NCBI GenBank assembly: GCA_002633005.1
Contig: NMRA01000195.1
Span: 135,485-199,484 of the forward strand
Length of the DNA: 64,000 nucleotides
Source: Phoronis australis
Taxonomy: Eukaryota > Phoronida > Phoronidae
Direction: 5' to 3'
Below the pieces are notes generated by a model. It was not told the DNA's origin. It saw only the letters and a program-made list of their open reading frames with translations, and made no database searches. Positions 36,492 to 48,315 of the stretch are shown piece after piece. How positions within the stretch are numbered: position 1 is the first letter of the stretch; each line of letters starts with the position of its first letter. A program made the position numbers and the translations under genes.

Positions 36492-37689
36492 TTAAAGGAG
36501 AATGCCACCCACAAAACAACCTATTTTGCATCAATTTAGATCAAGTAGTTCGATAACTGCAGGATCGGTTGCGTTACCTGACACCTGACGGCAGATTGAG
36601 GTGTTGTAATTATCAAATGACGTAATTGGTTTCACACGCAGTGTGTTCAGCTGTTCACAACACGAGCTAGTGGTGTCAGCTTATCGATTGTATTCATCGG
36701 TTAACACCAATAAATCATCAAACTTCGATGAAAAACCCTTAAAAATACACTGACTTCTTATCAAAACGTGTTTTGTTATTTCGCTGTTACGAATGTACTG
36801 GTATTCGGACACACCGTAACCTACAAAGTTCGGCAGGCCAATTTATCAAGGTCCGTAGCAGGAGTTTGGGGTCTGTTCGGAGATAAATACGGCGAAATAC
36901 AGACAGGAGAACCTAGATCTGTGTTGTTTAGACTTGTGTTTATTGAGTTCTAAACACCCAAAACGCTTGTTATCCCAGCCAGTAGCTCAGAACCCGATCA
37001 GGCCCGTCGCGGCGGAACTGACTCGTTATCCCGGCCAGTTTTTCGGAACCCAACCAGGCCAGTCGCGGCCGGACTGACTCGTTATCCCGCCCAGTGGCTC
37101 GGAACCCGATCAGACTCGTCGCGGCCGCCGGAATGGCACGAATATAAACCAGCTTGAATTGGAAACTAAACCCCTAGTCACGAGAAGAATATAAAAGTGA
37201 GCCAAAATATAATGTGCACGTAATTATCTATGTGAATAAGCCAAGAAACTGAAAATCTACTTGTCGGTGGCCGCGAAGTCGGGTTCCCCTTCCGCAGACC
37301 GTAAGGACAAAGGTTGTACAGCAACAATAATTTGAATAATGTACATGTAGTTGTATTTCTTGATAAAGTTTCCCTTAACATGTGACCATAGCATATAAAA
37401 TCGAGTAATTGTTTCACATCAGCTTTCTGTCAGCAAATACTGAATTAGCAAGCGCTCACACGGCATCGGTGCCCGGTCAATTGCCTTTGTTGCTGGCATC
37501 AAAAGCAGGGCGGTAACACACTGGTTTCTTCATTGCTGGCTTCTCAAACATTTGAACTCACGAGCTCTCCAAGGCATTAACATTGTATTTAATGAGACAG
37601 CCTTTGTTTCAGTTTCATATAAGCATTGGTTAGGATCATTTTAGGATGACAATAATTCATTTTGAAACAGAACCTAGAATAATAAACAG

Positions 37690-37890
37690 TGGAAAATCTG
37701 CGTTTTCAGGAAGGGGGGTTTAGTATTCGAGTGAATCCGAGGCGCGTAGCGACGAGCGGAACAAATGTCGTGTAAGATTTTTTGTTTTTTAGTACTTGAT
37801 TTCATTTTTCTTGCCATATTTTAAATTTTTGTTTTGATCCTTTCGCAAGGGGAGTTTGAGGCCCCAGAACCCTCCCTATAGATCCGGCGC
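37690..37890 (-). mobile_element. Nested insertion in transposon copy 3
   Basis: Copy 2 reads straight through this point (near 10655-10680), while copy 3 has about 200 extra bases with G-runs, 'aggcgcgtagcgacgagcgga' and a 'ctccctatagatccggcgcc' end. That end resembles the reversed 'GGCGGATTTAGAGGG' family start. Boundaries are approximate. Confidence 0.5.
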
Positions 37891-38009
37891 CAATACCGAA
37901 TTAGTCTAGAGTTCTTCCGACGAAGATTTCACGGGTCGGATCGTTAGATTTCACAGGCAATCAGTTTGAAACGGAATACACTGATCAAGAAATACTAGAG
38001 GCGACGTGA

Positions 38010-38285
38010 TCATGCACAGGCAACGGGACGTATGGATGGATGTAGTTCTTTGGTAAGCCGGAATTCAGAGAAATCAAAGTGGACGAAATGCCGGCCACAG
38101 ACACGGTGATGCTTCACGGCCTCAAACTTGCTATTGACAGCATATCTTTCATACTCCACTACCATGAGCCACTTCCTAAGCATTTCGGGCTCTCGAGGAA
38201 GTCGAAAAAACGATATACCTGCTTTCTTCGCAGCTTCACCGTTCGGACAAGCGGGAACGATACACCTCAAAATAGCGGCATTCAC
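38010..38285 (-). CDS. THAP-type zinc finger (transposon-derived, truncated ORF)
   Basis: This 91-codon minus-strand frame has Cys8-x4-Cys13, FFRLP at 26-30, Trp39 and Cys63-x2-His66, which matches the C2CH zinc module of THAP domains (C-x2-4-C-x35-53-C-x2-H). A second aromatic block HFDFSEFR follows. THAP domains bind DNA and are found in P-element and Kolobok transposases and in host proteins recruited from them. The frame ends soon after the domain and lies within the TIR-bounded element, so it is most likely a remnant of an element protein rather than a host gene. The equivalent frames in copies 1 and 2 have lost the second zinc pair. Confidence 0.6.
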   Translation of the reverse strand: MNAAILRCIVPACPNGEAAKKAGISFFRLPREPEMLRKWLMVVEYERYAVNSKFEAVKHHRVCGRHFVHFDFSEFRLTKELHPSIRPVACA

Positions 38286-38450
38286 TCTGCAGCCGAAACA
38301 CAGACGTCGCTGCGTAGGTTCTCACCTTCCTCACAGGTTAACGCGACACCTCTCGGCAACGTGATGTCGACCGTATAAGAGGCGATGTGGACATAGATCG
38401 ATTAAGACGGTAAAAAAGACTAGTTAAATCGGGTGGCATTCTCCTTTTAA

Positions 38451-39714
38451 AACCAGAAAAGCAGTCCATAGCCAGTAGCCTGCTTTAATGATTCGGTAGG
38501 GCGCAGAAATAATGGGCAGTTACCAGGGACCTTGAACTAGCAGTTTGGAAATGAGGAAAAGCAAGTGTAAAACCATACCTCTGGCTAGCAGACGATATAT
38601 TTCTAAAGTCTATAGCCCGGCACCAAAATCCAATCACGGTAACAAAATACAACTAGAAATGGTGGGTCGCAGTTGATGGAGAACTTGAAATACAGTATCC
38701 CTTTTCATGAACAAGCATTCTTCTTTAAAAGATTCCTGAAGTACAATGAAATGCATTTTTAATGTAATTTAATTGATGAATAAAGTCTACATCAGCAATC
38801 ACTTCTTTGTTATTATTTCACATTTTTGTTAAAAAAGCGTTTTTCCAATGTTAGTTCCTATTGGCTAACGCGAGTCTGACGTCACTGAGGCTGTACTTTG
38901 GGTGAATGCAATGAGTTAAATTAAGCTTACTATCTATATAGTTCACTAGGTGAATGCCTCTCGGCTAGAGAACTGTGTTTAATGTGTATAATTTGTATAC
39001 CATCTTGACTCTCAAAAGTTCATAACACAAGTTTACTGCTGTGTAGTGTTGGCTACTAGTTGAACGATCCCGTTCCCGGCACTCATGGAAAGGGCCCTGA
39101 CTGCGTAGCCTTGCCTTGGTCGAAGCTGAATACTAAATAAACAGCGGCCGGTGCACCGACGTGGGTAAAAACTGATCAATCAAATCTGACACAAAATTAG
39201 TGTCATTAAAATTAAACTCTTTCTTGGGTAAACTAAGTTATTTACTGGTGTTGAAAAAATTGAAGTTCTCCCATTTACTCTGCTGCTAAAATTTGGGTGA
39301 GGTCTTTAAGGAAGGCTTTTGGCGCCGTCACCTGTTGCCTTATTGTCCAGTTTTGTTAACCGAGTTGTTCTTCTTTCAACCGATCGGACTGTTCTTCGAA
39401 GTTTTGTACATGTCACAAAAAATTATTTGACCAGATTAGATTTCCTTACAAGTTTTTAGTATTTAAATACCAGGAAACCGAATTTCATAAAAAATGCTTC
39501 TGCGAAACTGTCATCATCTCCCGACAGATGTCGCAAAATTTTAAGAAATAGTTCGTATTGAGCGTACTGTTTTCTTTATTACAAAAGGCTGAAAATTAAA
39601 AATATGAAATAAAATTACGTTTGCTAGATTGTTTTTCACTTAAACGGCTCCAGCGGGCAAGGTGAGTGTCGGTTAACACCCAGATACTTGCAAGCTCCCC
39701 TGCCGTTTTATAGC
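38451..39714. other. Intergenic, no gene seen
   Basis: No exon recognised. Confidence 0.4.
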
Positions 39715-39975
39715 TCCATGCGCGCACCCAGAGGAGAGGCTCGGGGGTCTCGAACAAGCCCCCCCATTTGGCGAAGTGGGCAAAAAGGTCCGCCTCAGAG
39801 AAACAAAAACTGTGAGAAGATGAGACAAAAGACCCCTAAACAAACACAAACGAGCAATTCATAGTGGTGCCCCGTTTTTGTTTTTTTTTTAGTCCGCGCC
39901 TAACTTTTTGTTACCAAAGTCCACAACGGCAAGAATTTGAGCCCCCATATTGATGGCAGGGTGCGTCCATGAGCT
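39715..39975 (+). repeat. Interspersed repeat family C
   Basis: Begins 'gcgcgcacccagaggagagg' with a C7 run. It continues through 'gggcaaaaaggtccgcctcag', 'gacaaaagacccct', 'caattcatag' and 'ccccgttttt', and ends 'agggtgcgtccatga'. Same orientation as 34930-35150, reverse of 17907-18105. Confidence 0.65.
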
Positions 39976-40670
39976 CTACATGTTAGTATAAGTTTCGCAA
40001 CAAGGTGTAGTGCAGAACTAACTGGGCTATGTGAAATTTTGGTGTCTAACAGAGCTCAACACACAGTGCTACTGGTACCTAGCTGTATTTTGAAGACATA
40101 TAGTCTTCATACAGCTAGCTGTCAGGCTAGGCCCCGGGATGAATCAACGTCCCAGGAAAGAAAAACGAAAAAGGTTGTGATTATGCACATATATATCTGT
40201 CGACTGGACTATGTACTCGCACGGCTAATGACCTATATCTGTTAGTGCTCTTCAGCCTCAATGATGTCTCGAAAAACTGCGCTTGCACTGGGGCTTTACG
40301 GAACCAATATTTTTTTTTCAAAGTAAAAAAAGAAAAATACTGTGCACTAGGCTATGTAAGAATATGTGGATGCCAGCAACCAACCTTTATACTTTCAAAA
40401 TTCATATTAAAATGCTGAAATATGTAGTTCAGGCCTCGTTTAATATGTAGCGTTTATTTTTGTCACATTAGATTTTCATACTATGAACGTGAGAGAACAA
40501 ATGCCAGTAGGAAAAGAAACACAAGGTATGAAACGTAATATAAAATTATTGCGATCCCTATCAATTCCTCATGAAATGATCGGCATCAGACAAAAAACAC
40601 CTGAAGGTTGCAAGAGAAAAATTATAAACACAGATGTTCAAAACTGTAACCTGTGAGCAAAAAAATAATC

Positions 40671-43600
40671 ATGCTGCAAACTTTGGTTAAACCCTGTAAT
40701 TCTCGCGATAAAAGGGAGTCAACCACACTTCGAAGCAGAAGAAAAATGGGCGTGCTAAAGAAAGCGTCTCTGTATATCGCAGATGCTGTTTGGTCTTTGT
40801 TAATATTAAGCACTTTGACTGTGTTCTACTGGCGAGGAACGTGGAAAATTCTCGATTTGTACATCTTACCAGATAATTTCGGCAACAGTGCCTGGATATC
40901 TTACGCTGTTGGTGAAATCTTGCTATTGGCGTTTTACTTTACCCAGAATATACTCGATCGGAATATTACAAGCAACAACAAGTGGATTTACGAGATAGCA
41001 GTACGGGTTCACAACTTTGTCCAAGGTTTTGCCATTGTTAATAAGTGGCGAGGAGTATGGTTGCTAATCGACCACTACACAGGAGTCACGGCCGTGTCTG
41101 CTCTCTCTACAGTCGCCATTGGTATTTTCTGTTTGTGTTTGCTCAGAGCATTCAAAAACGTTTTCGCCAGTCCCTCCAATATTTCGCTTGACTGCTCAGA
41201 GAAGCCTTTTGTTTGCACTACAAGGTTTTCACAAACGGTAAGATTTATTTTAGAGTCAATTAAGCCTTTGCAAACAAAGCATTAATTCAACGTGCCTCCA
41301 GGTGGGATACCGAAAAGTGCCGCTAGGTTGTGACATTCGTGAGAGAGATAGTATGTCCTCACACCAGGTTTAAAAGAGTGGCGAAAACGCTAGCAGTTTC
41401 ATTGATTAAAGTGCAAGTGAAAACGTTAGCGTTTTAACACGACAGATGAGCTGTCATCAAAGGGGCAATTTCGACATCAATTTGTTTCTTTCATCACCAC
41501 CCAAGTTGGTTTTAAGCGAAAACTAATTTCAGAACGCGTTGACTCTCAGTCATAAATTAATTGATGTGATGTTCGATCAAAAAGCTCTTATCCCTGCCTG
41601 GGAATCAATGCCTCATACATGTATTTGTTCCTAGCCCATGCACATGAGTGTCCTTTGGAGTAATTGGTTTCTGTGATAATGTGATAAAGAAAACGCTAGT
41701 AGTTTTGGGGTAACTCAGACCTAGAGCAAAGCTCCAGCAAAAGTGACCTCAGCCACTGTCCACATTACTGCCGTTGTTGCTGCTAGCGAGTATTAGCCTG
41801 CATGAACAAAAGATAGAACATATTCTACTACCAGTGTTGTTAAATGTAATCCCCAACGCGCCGTACTTTTTGAAAAGGAAGTGCGATCGGTACGCGCACA
41901 AGACATTATTTGGTCGCTCGCGGTCAGCGGTCGAGCCCCTCTGAAATACATGTACATGTACATGGGGTCAGTTTTGAGACGGTTTCCATGCACGGAGAAA
42001 AACCATGCAAAACCACATAAAAACGTATTAACTACCAAGTAGGTCCAATGCTGAGTTACACAGTAGTGCTCCGGTGCAGTTCAACCAGCCCTGTGGGCAT
42101 TTGGGCAATGTTAGGCAGGCTCCTTTCCTCAGAGGCCCAGTCCAACATGTGTACGTCAAAATGTGTTTGTAAGCACTGTATTGTGGGATTGCCAGCCAAT
42201 TTTGAAACGTTAGCTCTAAACTAACCGTTTTTACAAATCAACAAGTGATTCCCTGATATGTTTGCTGTATTCGCAGTATCATGGATGCAAATACCTAAGG
42301 AAGCAAGTTTGCAGAGCTGTTGAGCACATGCGTACTTGGATTTGTATCGGGGGCAAACTATGATTTTTCATGACCAGCTTCTAAACTTGCTGACTTGTCC
42401 GCAATTCTACTATTTTGTCTTGGCATCTAGCAGAACTACAACCGGAACCAGACATGTTTCTTGTATGTAGGTATTGGCCTCATAATACGGAATACATAAC
42501 AACTCAGCAATTGCTATTGAAATATACTACCCTAGATTTTTTAATTGACAAAGATCAAGGCGACTTTGGCTTTATCTGTCATATACCTTAGCAAATTTCT
42601 GCGCTCATGATCAAGGGTGTGACCCATAAAAGGAATCTCGCTTTCTATGTGACCAGTATTGCCTATTCTACATCTCTATCATCCTTGGTAAGGCGTGAGT
42701 GCCGCTCTGTTTCAATGTAAAGCTTGTGCGTGCATCTTCCTTAAGTAGGGCTTTAACCAGATTTTTCATGTTGTAGTCCAGTTTTGATAGTACAATGGAA
42801 TTGATATAAAGTTGAACTAATAATTAGACTTTGACGAAATTCTGAAAAGAAGTAATCTACTCCACTCGATCCGAATAACCACACTTCTCCAAAGCAGAAG
42901 GTGTGCAGTAGTCATCTTAAGCAATGTTCCCAATTGGGCCTGCCGCTGTCCGCACATTGTATCGGTGAAATATCGACTTATGCATCTTCTACACTCGCCC
43001 CTGGCCTTATCATCTGGCGTGTTTTGTTTGGTCGAAACTCACACTTTCAGAAATTGTTGTGAACACTTTCTACATGTATAAAATTGACAATTGGCACAAT
43101 CCAAATCTCTGAAACATAGCTTAAAATTGGGTTAACCATGCTATCAAAGAGTTTGAAAAGGACTTGTGGTGATCAGCAATGTAATTTAGAAAAACAAACC
43201 TTCATCAAAGTTAATGCTTATCGGGCCTGTACTGTAAGATGAGCGTAGGAGTTTTTGGTTATGGTATTCACTGCCAAACACTTCGAACAGTTTGACCACT
43301 ATGGAAAAAAGAATCTGGTGAAGATATTCCACAATTCCGTCGGTCTTCACTGAGGGCTGCAAGATCGAGAGCAACAATGTTATATAATGCGGAATGGCGC
43401 TGCAGAATCATAGGTGTCGTGAGGTGTGTATCCCAGGAATACCTTACGGGAGCGCAAATCACCCGAGTCGCCTACTCGAGCCAAGCGGGGCAACGACCTA
43501 CAGTAATGCATAAACGAAACAAAAGACCGTGCACATGCCAGATGATTCTGAGTTCGAAAATTATGTAGTTAGTTCCTTCGTGACAGGCGTGTGTTGTCAG

Positions 43601-46276
43601 GAGTAGGCTGTTACTGGTTGTTACTAGTTGCATTCGTTTTAACTGATGACTCGAAAAAATTCTTCTTTATGGAACATACTGGCGGCGGATCAACCACCAT
43701 GCTCTGTAAAGTTCTAGGGGTTAGATCATAATTGCAGAACGAGACTTCTACAATGTTCTTGAATTGATAAGAAGTGTCTCAGTAGTCCAACGCCAGTCTA
43801 GACTTCTCTGTTCTGTCTGGGACATTATATGAAACAATGGGAGGAACGTTTTGTTTGAGTAGTCGTGTGTATCTGCGAGATTAATAAAGTGATTTTATCT
43901 TAATCCCCGGGTTTCAGCGAAAGCTGTATTTGTATAAGCGCTAGCCAGTGATGACCTTCGTTCACTCATCCACGAGAGGGAACCAGTACACGAATGCATG
44001 AAACAGTCCCGGATTGGGACTCAACTAAGTTCCCTAAATTTACTGCGCGTTATTGGACTTCTGGAAACACCGATTACCCTTTCTTTTATTGTTCTAGTTT
44101 CATTACAAAGTCAACTTTTGACTTTGATACAAATAGAAAGTAAACATTACGTTGAATTGTTAATATTATCGAGAATAATTACGGATCTTTTCATGCAACA
44201 CCCCAAATTTAATGACTGAATTCCTACTTATTTCCATTTTACTCATGTCAAAGTTTTACTGTAATATTATTAGAAAATGTCATTAATGAAAGAGTAGCTC
44301 ATTATGAAGATGAAATGATATAAAAAATATTGCATCTGTGCGTCCATACAAACACAAATACGCAAAAAGTCTTAGGGACCGTAGTTGAGTCCCTATTTGG
44401 GACTTTTCATGCAACTGGCCACTGACACCCTGATCACTGCTCTTGGTGTAGGTTGGCAAACATTTGTTTTAATGCTTTAAAATGGCAGAGGGGTTGTCCG
44501 TTTAGGTTCGATTATTCTACCGATACCTCAAGTTTTAAATATCCATTTCTGATTCTGATGTTCACTTCCCTGTAAACTCCCATTACACTGTACTTCTTAT
44601 ATAGCACATCCGTAGCGACATATCCCATAAACCTACTGGTATGATTACTATTTTCATAGTACCAGTTTCCATACCTATTTTTCAGAAATTTACACCATTT
44701 GCAGGCAGGAGTGCACGGTCGATTCTGGACAAAAAAGACTGGGGATTTGATTTATTGTACATCAAACATTTATTGTGTGCAGATATTACCGTTGCCCTAT
44801 TAATCAGTTTTTTATTCCTTGGGAATTTTGTTGACCTTAAGCAAATATAAATATGTACATGTACATCTTGACCAACAAGAAAGATAATGATGGGGATGAC
44901 CTTTCGGATTGTACTGTATATCCTTTATGATTACATGCGAACTTCATTTACGTCGCACTTTCAAGGATGTGCAACTATTTCTTGTCTTCTATCTTAAAAA
45001 GATCGACATCAGACCGTACTGTGGATTACATTCCCAACTTCCAACAGTTTGGCCTATGACGCACGAACAAAAGAATACTGTTGAAAAAACAAATTCAAAA
45101 CCATGTAGGCCTGCATGCATAAAGTACACCAGTGTAAATGTCGGCATTGATTATGCATACAATTCGAATGTAAAAGCTCGACGACTGTATTTCCGAACGC
45201 ATTGGCAATTCCTGGTAGATATTTGTTTGTGTAGTTTGAGTCGGAGGTCGTCCAACGGTCGCCTACTGACTGCCGACCCATTGGACACAAATTCGCGACC
45301 TGTGCTGTGTAAATTATGTCTGGTCCCATTTAGGCCTACAAACGACACACTTTTGTAGAGTAGCATCACCATACAGAAATCGTATATCGTGCATGCTAAC
45401 AGAGTTGCCACGAACTGTTTTGTTGTGAAGTAACCACATTCGACAATCGTATGTGGCCATCCGGTAACATTGACAGAAACACACCTACATGTACAGCCTT
45501 GTGTCAATAAATAACCACTTGATGCAGATTGGACACCATTTTCCTGGAATTCTGGTTCTAAAATTAGTGCAGTTCAAAAGATCATTAAATTTCCTGAAGC
45601 ATAATGGTATCCTGTGTGCAATTGTCTCCCCTGTTTTAGATATTGGAAGGTGAGACGAACAACTTATTTTGGAGTTGATGCATTTTTTCTCACATTTCAG
45701 ACAGGAATACTTTGGAGATACATCCTGGACATCTTGCTAACGGTTGCAGTAATCCACACGTTAGTGGTCGTCTACTGGAGAGGGGTCTGGACGCTTATGG
45801 ACCGGTGGCTGCACCCACAAGACACAAGAATTTCCGGCATTGCAAGCCTCGGAACTGGTTATGCCATATTGTCAGCTGCGCTTGTTCTGCAGCCAGTTGT
45901 AAAACAAACCCTTCAGGCTTTAAGGAACCTCGCGCTTCCCCGTGTGCTTGTTGCAGACGTGTTTGGCGTTATTGTTGCTTTCGGTACAGTGAACGTGTGG
46001 AGGGGTGTCTGGTATCTAGCTGATGCCTACATCTACCCCGACAACGTGGAGTTAAGTGTTTGGTTAACTGCGGGTGTGGGATTTGGAGGTTTACTTCTAG
46101 TTCTCGCAAGTGGCACCGTATTGGTCAAAGGATGCTTAATAGACGGCGCGAGTGAGGATATCGAGTCCAATGTTATTCCTAACCAATACTTCACGTACTT
46201 TTTTAACAAACACGTGGAACGTCCATCACAAAAAAACCTTGATTGCAATCATACTACTGCTATAGGACAAATTTGA
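40671..46276 (+). CDS. Fuseless-family multi-pass membrane protein, two exons
   Basis: Exon 1 runs 40671-41237 (donor CAAACG/GTAAGA) and exon 2 runs 45701-46276 (acceptor TTCTCACATTTCAG). Both boundaries are phase 0, so the frame continues, giving 380 residues from the ATG at 40671. The ATG at 40746 (AAAATGG context) is an equally good start. The frame also stays open to a GTG at 40653, which is not a credible start. About eight transmembrane segments are visible. The signature W-R-G-(T/V)-W followed by (L/I)-x-D occurs four times, at residues about 54, 126, 215 and 289 (for example FYWRGTWKILDLY and NVWRGVWYLADAY), two per exon. This matches the Fuseless domain, named for the Drosophila presynaptic protein needed for calcium-channel function at synapses; the role here is inferred from the family only. 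The 4.46-kb intron separates two similar 4-TM halves. The C-terminal tail is polar and probably cytosolic. Confidence 0.8.
41238..45700. other. Intron of the Fuseless-like gene
   Basis: Contains a short inverted pair 'gcgaaaacgctagcag' / 'gaaaacgttagcgttttaac' at about 41381-41438 and an ACATGTACATGTACAT palindrome at 41948-41963. No further exon was recognised. Open frames inside (44909-45358 and others) carry no domain. Confidence 0.6.
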
Positions 46277-46499
46277 GGCAATGTTATAGCATTTAGTTTT
46301 AGAGTGTAGAGTTATGCTGAAGATCTGCCGCCACAATTGTAAACAAGTGCACGTACATTGTATAACTCAATCGTTTAATCATTCATTGACCCTCCACTAC
46401 ATCCTGCGTGCTGGTACCTGTGTTTAAACATGAACACGACAGACGAATTGTACTATAAACGGACATTATTGTAACTGATACAGTTGCTCTGGCTGGTAC

Positions 46500-47063
46500 A
46501 GTTTTGAGTCTCTTCACATCGCAAGCCCTACAGATGAGCACAGAAACCTTATACTCTCTTGTATTTTTGACCCTTTCACTCTCAGTGGAAACCAAGTCAG
46601 ACTAAGAAAAATAAGGGTAAAAAATGCCAAATCAGCACTTTTCACCCCAAAACCACCACTTCCTTGCCGATGCTCGACTGAAGCCAATATTAGATTCCTC
46701 AAGCAAATTTCTTACCAATTCCAAAAATGTGGTCCAAAAGTACTATCAACCAACTAGTTTTTTTATGCAAATCTCTCTTGTTTGAGGGCTACCTGAAATC
46801 GCGGCCAACTTCTCGGTTGCAACACAGCAATGCACAATTTGCAACAGGGGGCCAACATCTTGAAGAACAGTGCAAATGCAGCCGAGAAAGTGGCCTTTTT
46901 TCATTCCCAGCATGTTCATAAATACAGACAAACCACATTCACAGAGCCTACATGCAGTGCCTACTGACAAATTGCCTCCAAACTTGGCCTACCCCAAATT
47001 TTTAATATTTTGGCAGCGCAAATTGGCCGCGGCAGCAGCTTAACTGTTCAGTGCCACCTTAAG
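46500..47063 (+). repeat. Interspersed repeat family B, copy 2
   Basis: Matches 8055-8575 and ends 'ggcagcagcttaactgttcagtgccacctta', like 23845-23903. It lies about 220 bp after the Fuseless-like stop codon. Confidence 0.65.
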
Positions 47064-47353
47064 TTTCGATTTGTCACATGTATGGGATGGTGTTCCGACG
47101 TCAATGACGCGCCACCAATTGGCCAGAATAATGATAACGTCACAAGCCACGCAGAAGTCCGTGAGATGGGGATGCAACGTCACTAATTTTTGCAAGTTTT
47201 TATTCCAGTATTGCATTCAAACTTTATCCATATGAAATAGACTCGTTTATGTAATATTTCCGTTGCATATGTAAACATGTACAGTATGTGCAGCTTTTGG
47301 CACGCGACATTTTCACAAGATTATCTGATACCCAGCTCATCGAACATTAGACC

Positions 47354-47431
47354 ATGGTTCACTGGCGTCCGAAGTTCAACGCTCTGCCGACGGAGCTCAG
47401 TCTCACAAGAAAAATTGCAGAATTGCGGAAC
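47354..47431 (+). CDS. Candidate first coding exon (26 codons), unknown gene
   Basis: ATG in good context (GACCATGG) opens 26 codons beginning MVHWRPKFNALPTELSL, ending at a strong donor (CGGAAC/GTGAGT) in phase 0. No acceptor downstream gave a sensible continuation, and joining it to the first P450 exon would hit a stop, so it does not belong to that gene. The family is not recognised. It could be chance. Confidence 0.3.
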
Positions 47432-48181
47432 GTGAGTCTTGAAAACGCCTGTATAGCATTTTTCTTTACTTTGTACACGAACCCACTTTCAAAAGATCAT
47501 GTTTTGCTTTGAAATTCCCCATTTGTAAGATAGGAGTGTGTTCTGTCCTCTTTTTAATGCAGCGTAAGGTACAGGTACAGCTGGCACTTTGACACGAGGT
47601 GAACCTGTTCTAGTCACCGACTTCGGGATTGACGAGTATACTACATGTACATTCAGTTGCACTCCAATAATGTACTTGTAGGAACGAGAAAAAGGGGCAC
47701 GGTCTCAAAAACACGCTCTGGTGTTCGGCGAATTTAAGTGCCCAGGCCACCGGTCCTCAATTTCAGCGATTACTTGTCATACAGCGGGAATATTGACGAG
47801 TTGTACATGTAATATATTTTTTACCAAGTCTCAATGGGTTTTGTTTTGTTTTGTTGTGTTTATCGGTAAAAGCTAACGAATTCAAAATGTCTAACCCATC
47901 CAAGAATAACCCCAAAAGTACATTTCCAACCGTAATCACGTTGCAAGAGAAAGCACGAGACAATTACGTAAAAGTGGAAATATTGTGGGCAATGGGTACA
48001 TTTTGTAGGCGCGTGTCAAACGAGGCAAAAACACATTTTAACTAAGGTTTGCACTTTACAGAATGGAGACGAGTGGGAAATTTGTTCATAGCACAACATT
48101 GGCTACACTGACTGTAGAATCCACCGGACATACATGTATGGCGGCAATTGAGTGAGTACACATATGACATCAGTCAGCTTT
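47432..48181. other. Non-coding, no gene seen
   Basis: No exon recognised; a TACATGTAATAT segment occurs near 47802. Confidence 0.4.
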
Positions 48182-48315
48182 CCGTTTAGTAATGCTAGGA
48201 TCCCGCTATAAAGCAAGGCTTCGCGAGACTATATTGCGGTGTAATTTAAATGAGAGCACGTTTCTTTGGCTAGATTTTAGCTATGTCCTAGCGTAGGTTC
48301 TAGCGTTGGTGAACG
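48182..48315. mobile_element. Short MITE-like element, copy 1
   Basis: Left end CCGTTTAGTAATGCTAGGATC and right end GGTTCTAGCGTTGGTGAACG are inverted repeats. They match the ends of 54184-54352. The interior is about 95 bp and non-coding. Confidence 0.6.

Larger units (their letters stand above)
36496..38446 (+). mobile_element. Kolobok-like THAP/TTAA DNA transposon, copy 3 (best preserved)
   Basis: The copy is flanked by TTAA at 36492-36495 and 38447-38450. The left end AGGAGAATGCCACCC and the right end GGGTGGCATTCTCCTT are inverted repeats. It is similar throughout to 9561-11218. An about 200-bp stretch (37690-37890) absent from copy 2 is a nested insertion. The minus strand at 38285-38010 encodes a complete-looking THAP zinc finger (listed separately). 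No transposase catalytic domain was recognised, so this is a non-autonomous or internally deleted copy. Confidence 0.8.

Noticed and set aside
40653-40670. GTG as the start of the Fuseless-like protein
   Set aside because: Eukaryotic initiation at GTG is unlikely; ATGs at 40671 and 40746 are available.
44909-45507. ORFs of 149, 118 and 91 codons in the Fuseless-like intron
   Set aside because: Three frames on both strands overlap with no domains, and the region is spliced out in the phase-consistent gene model.
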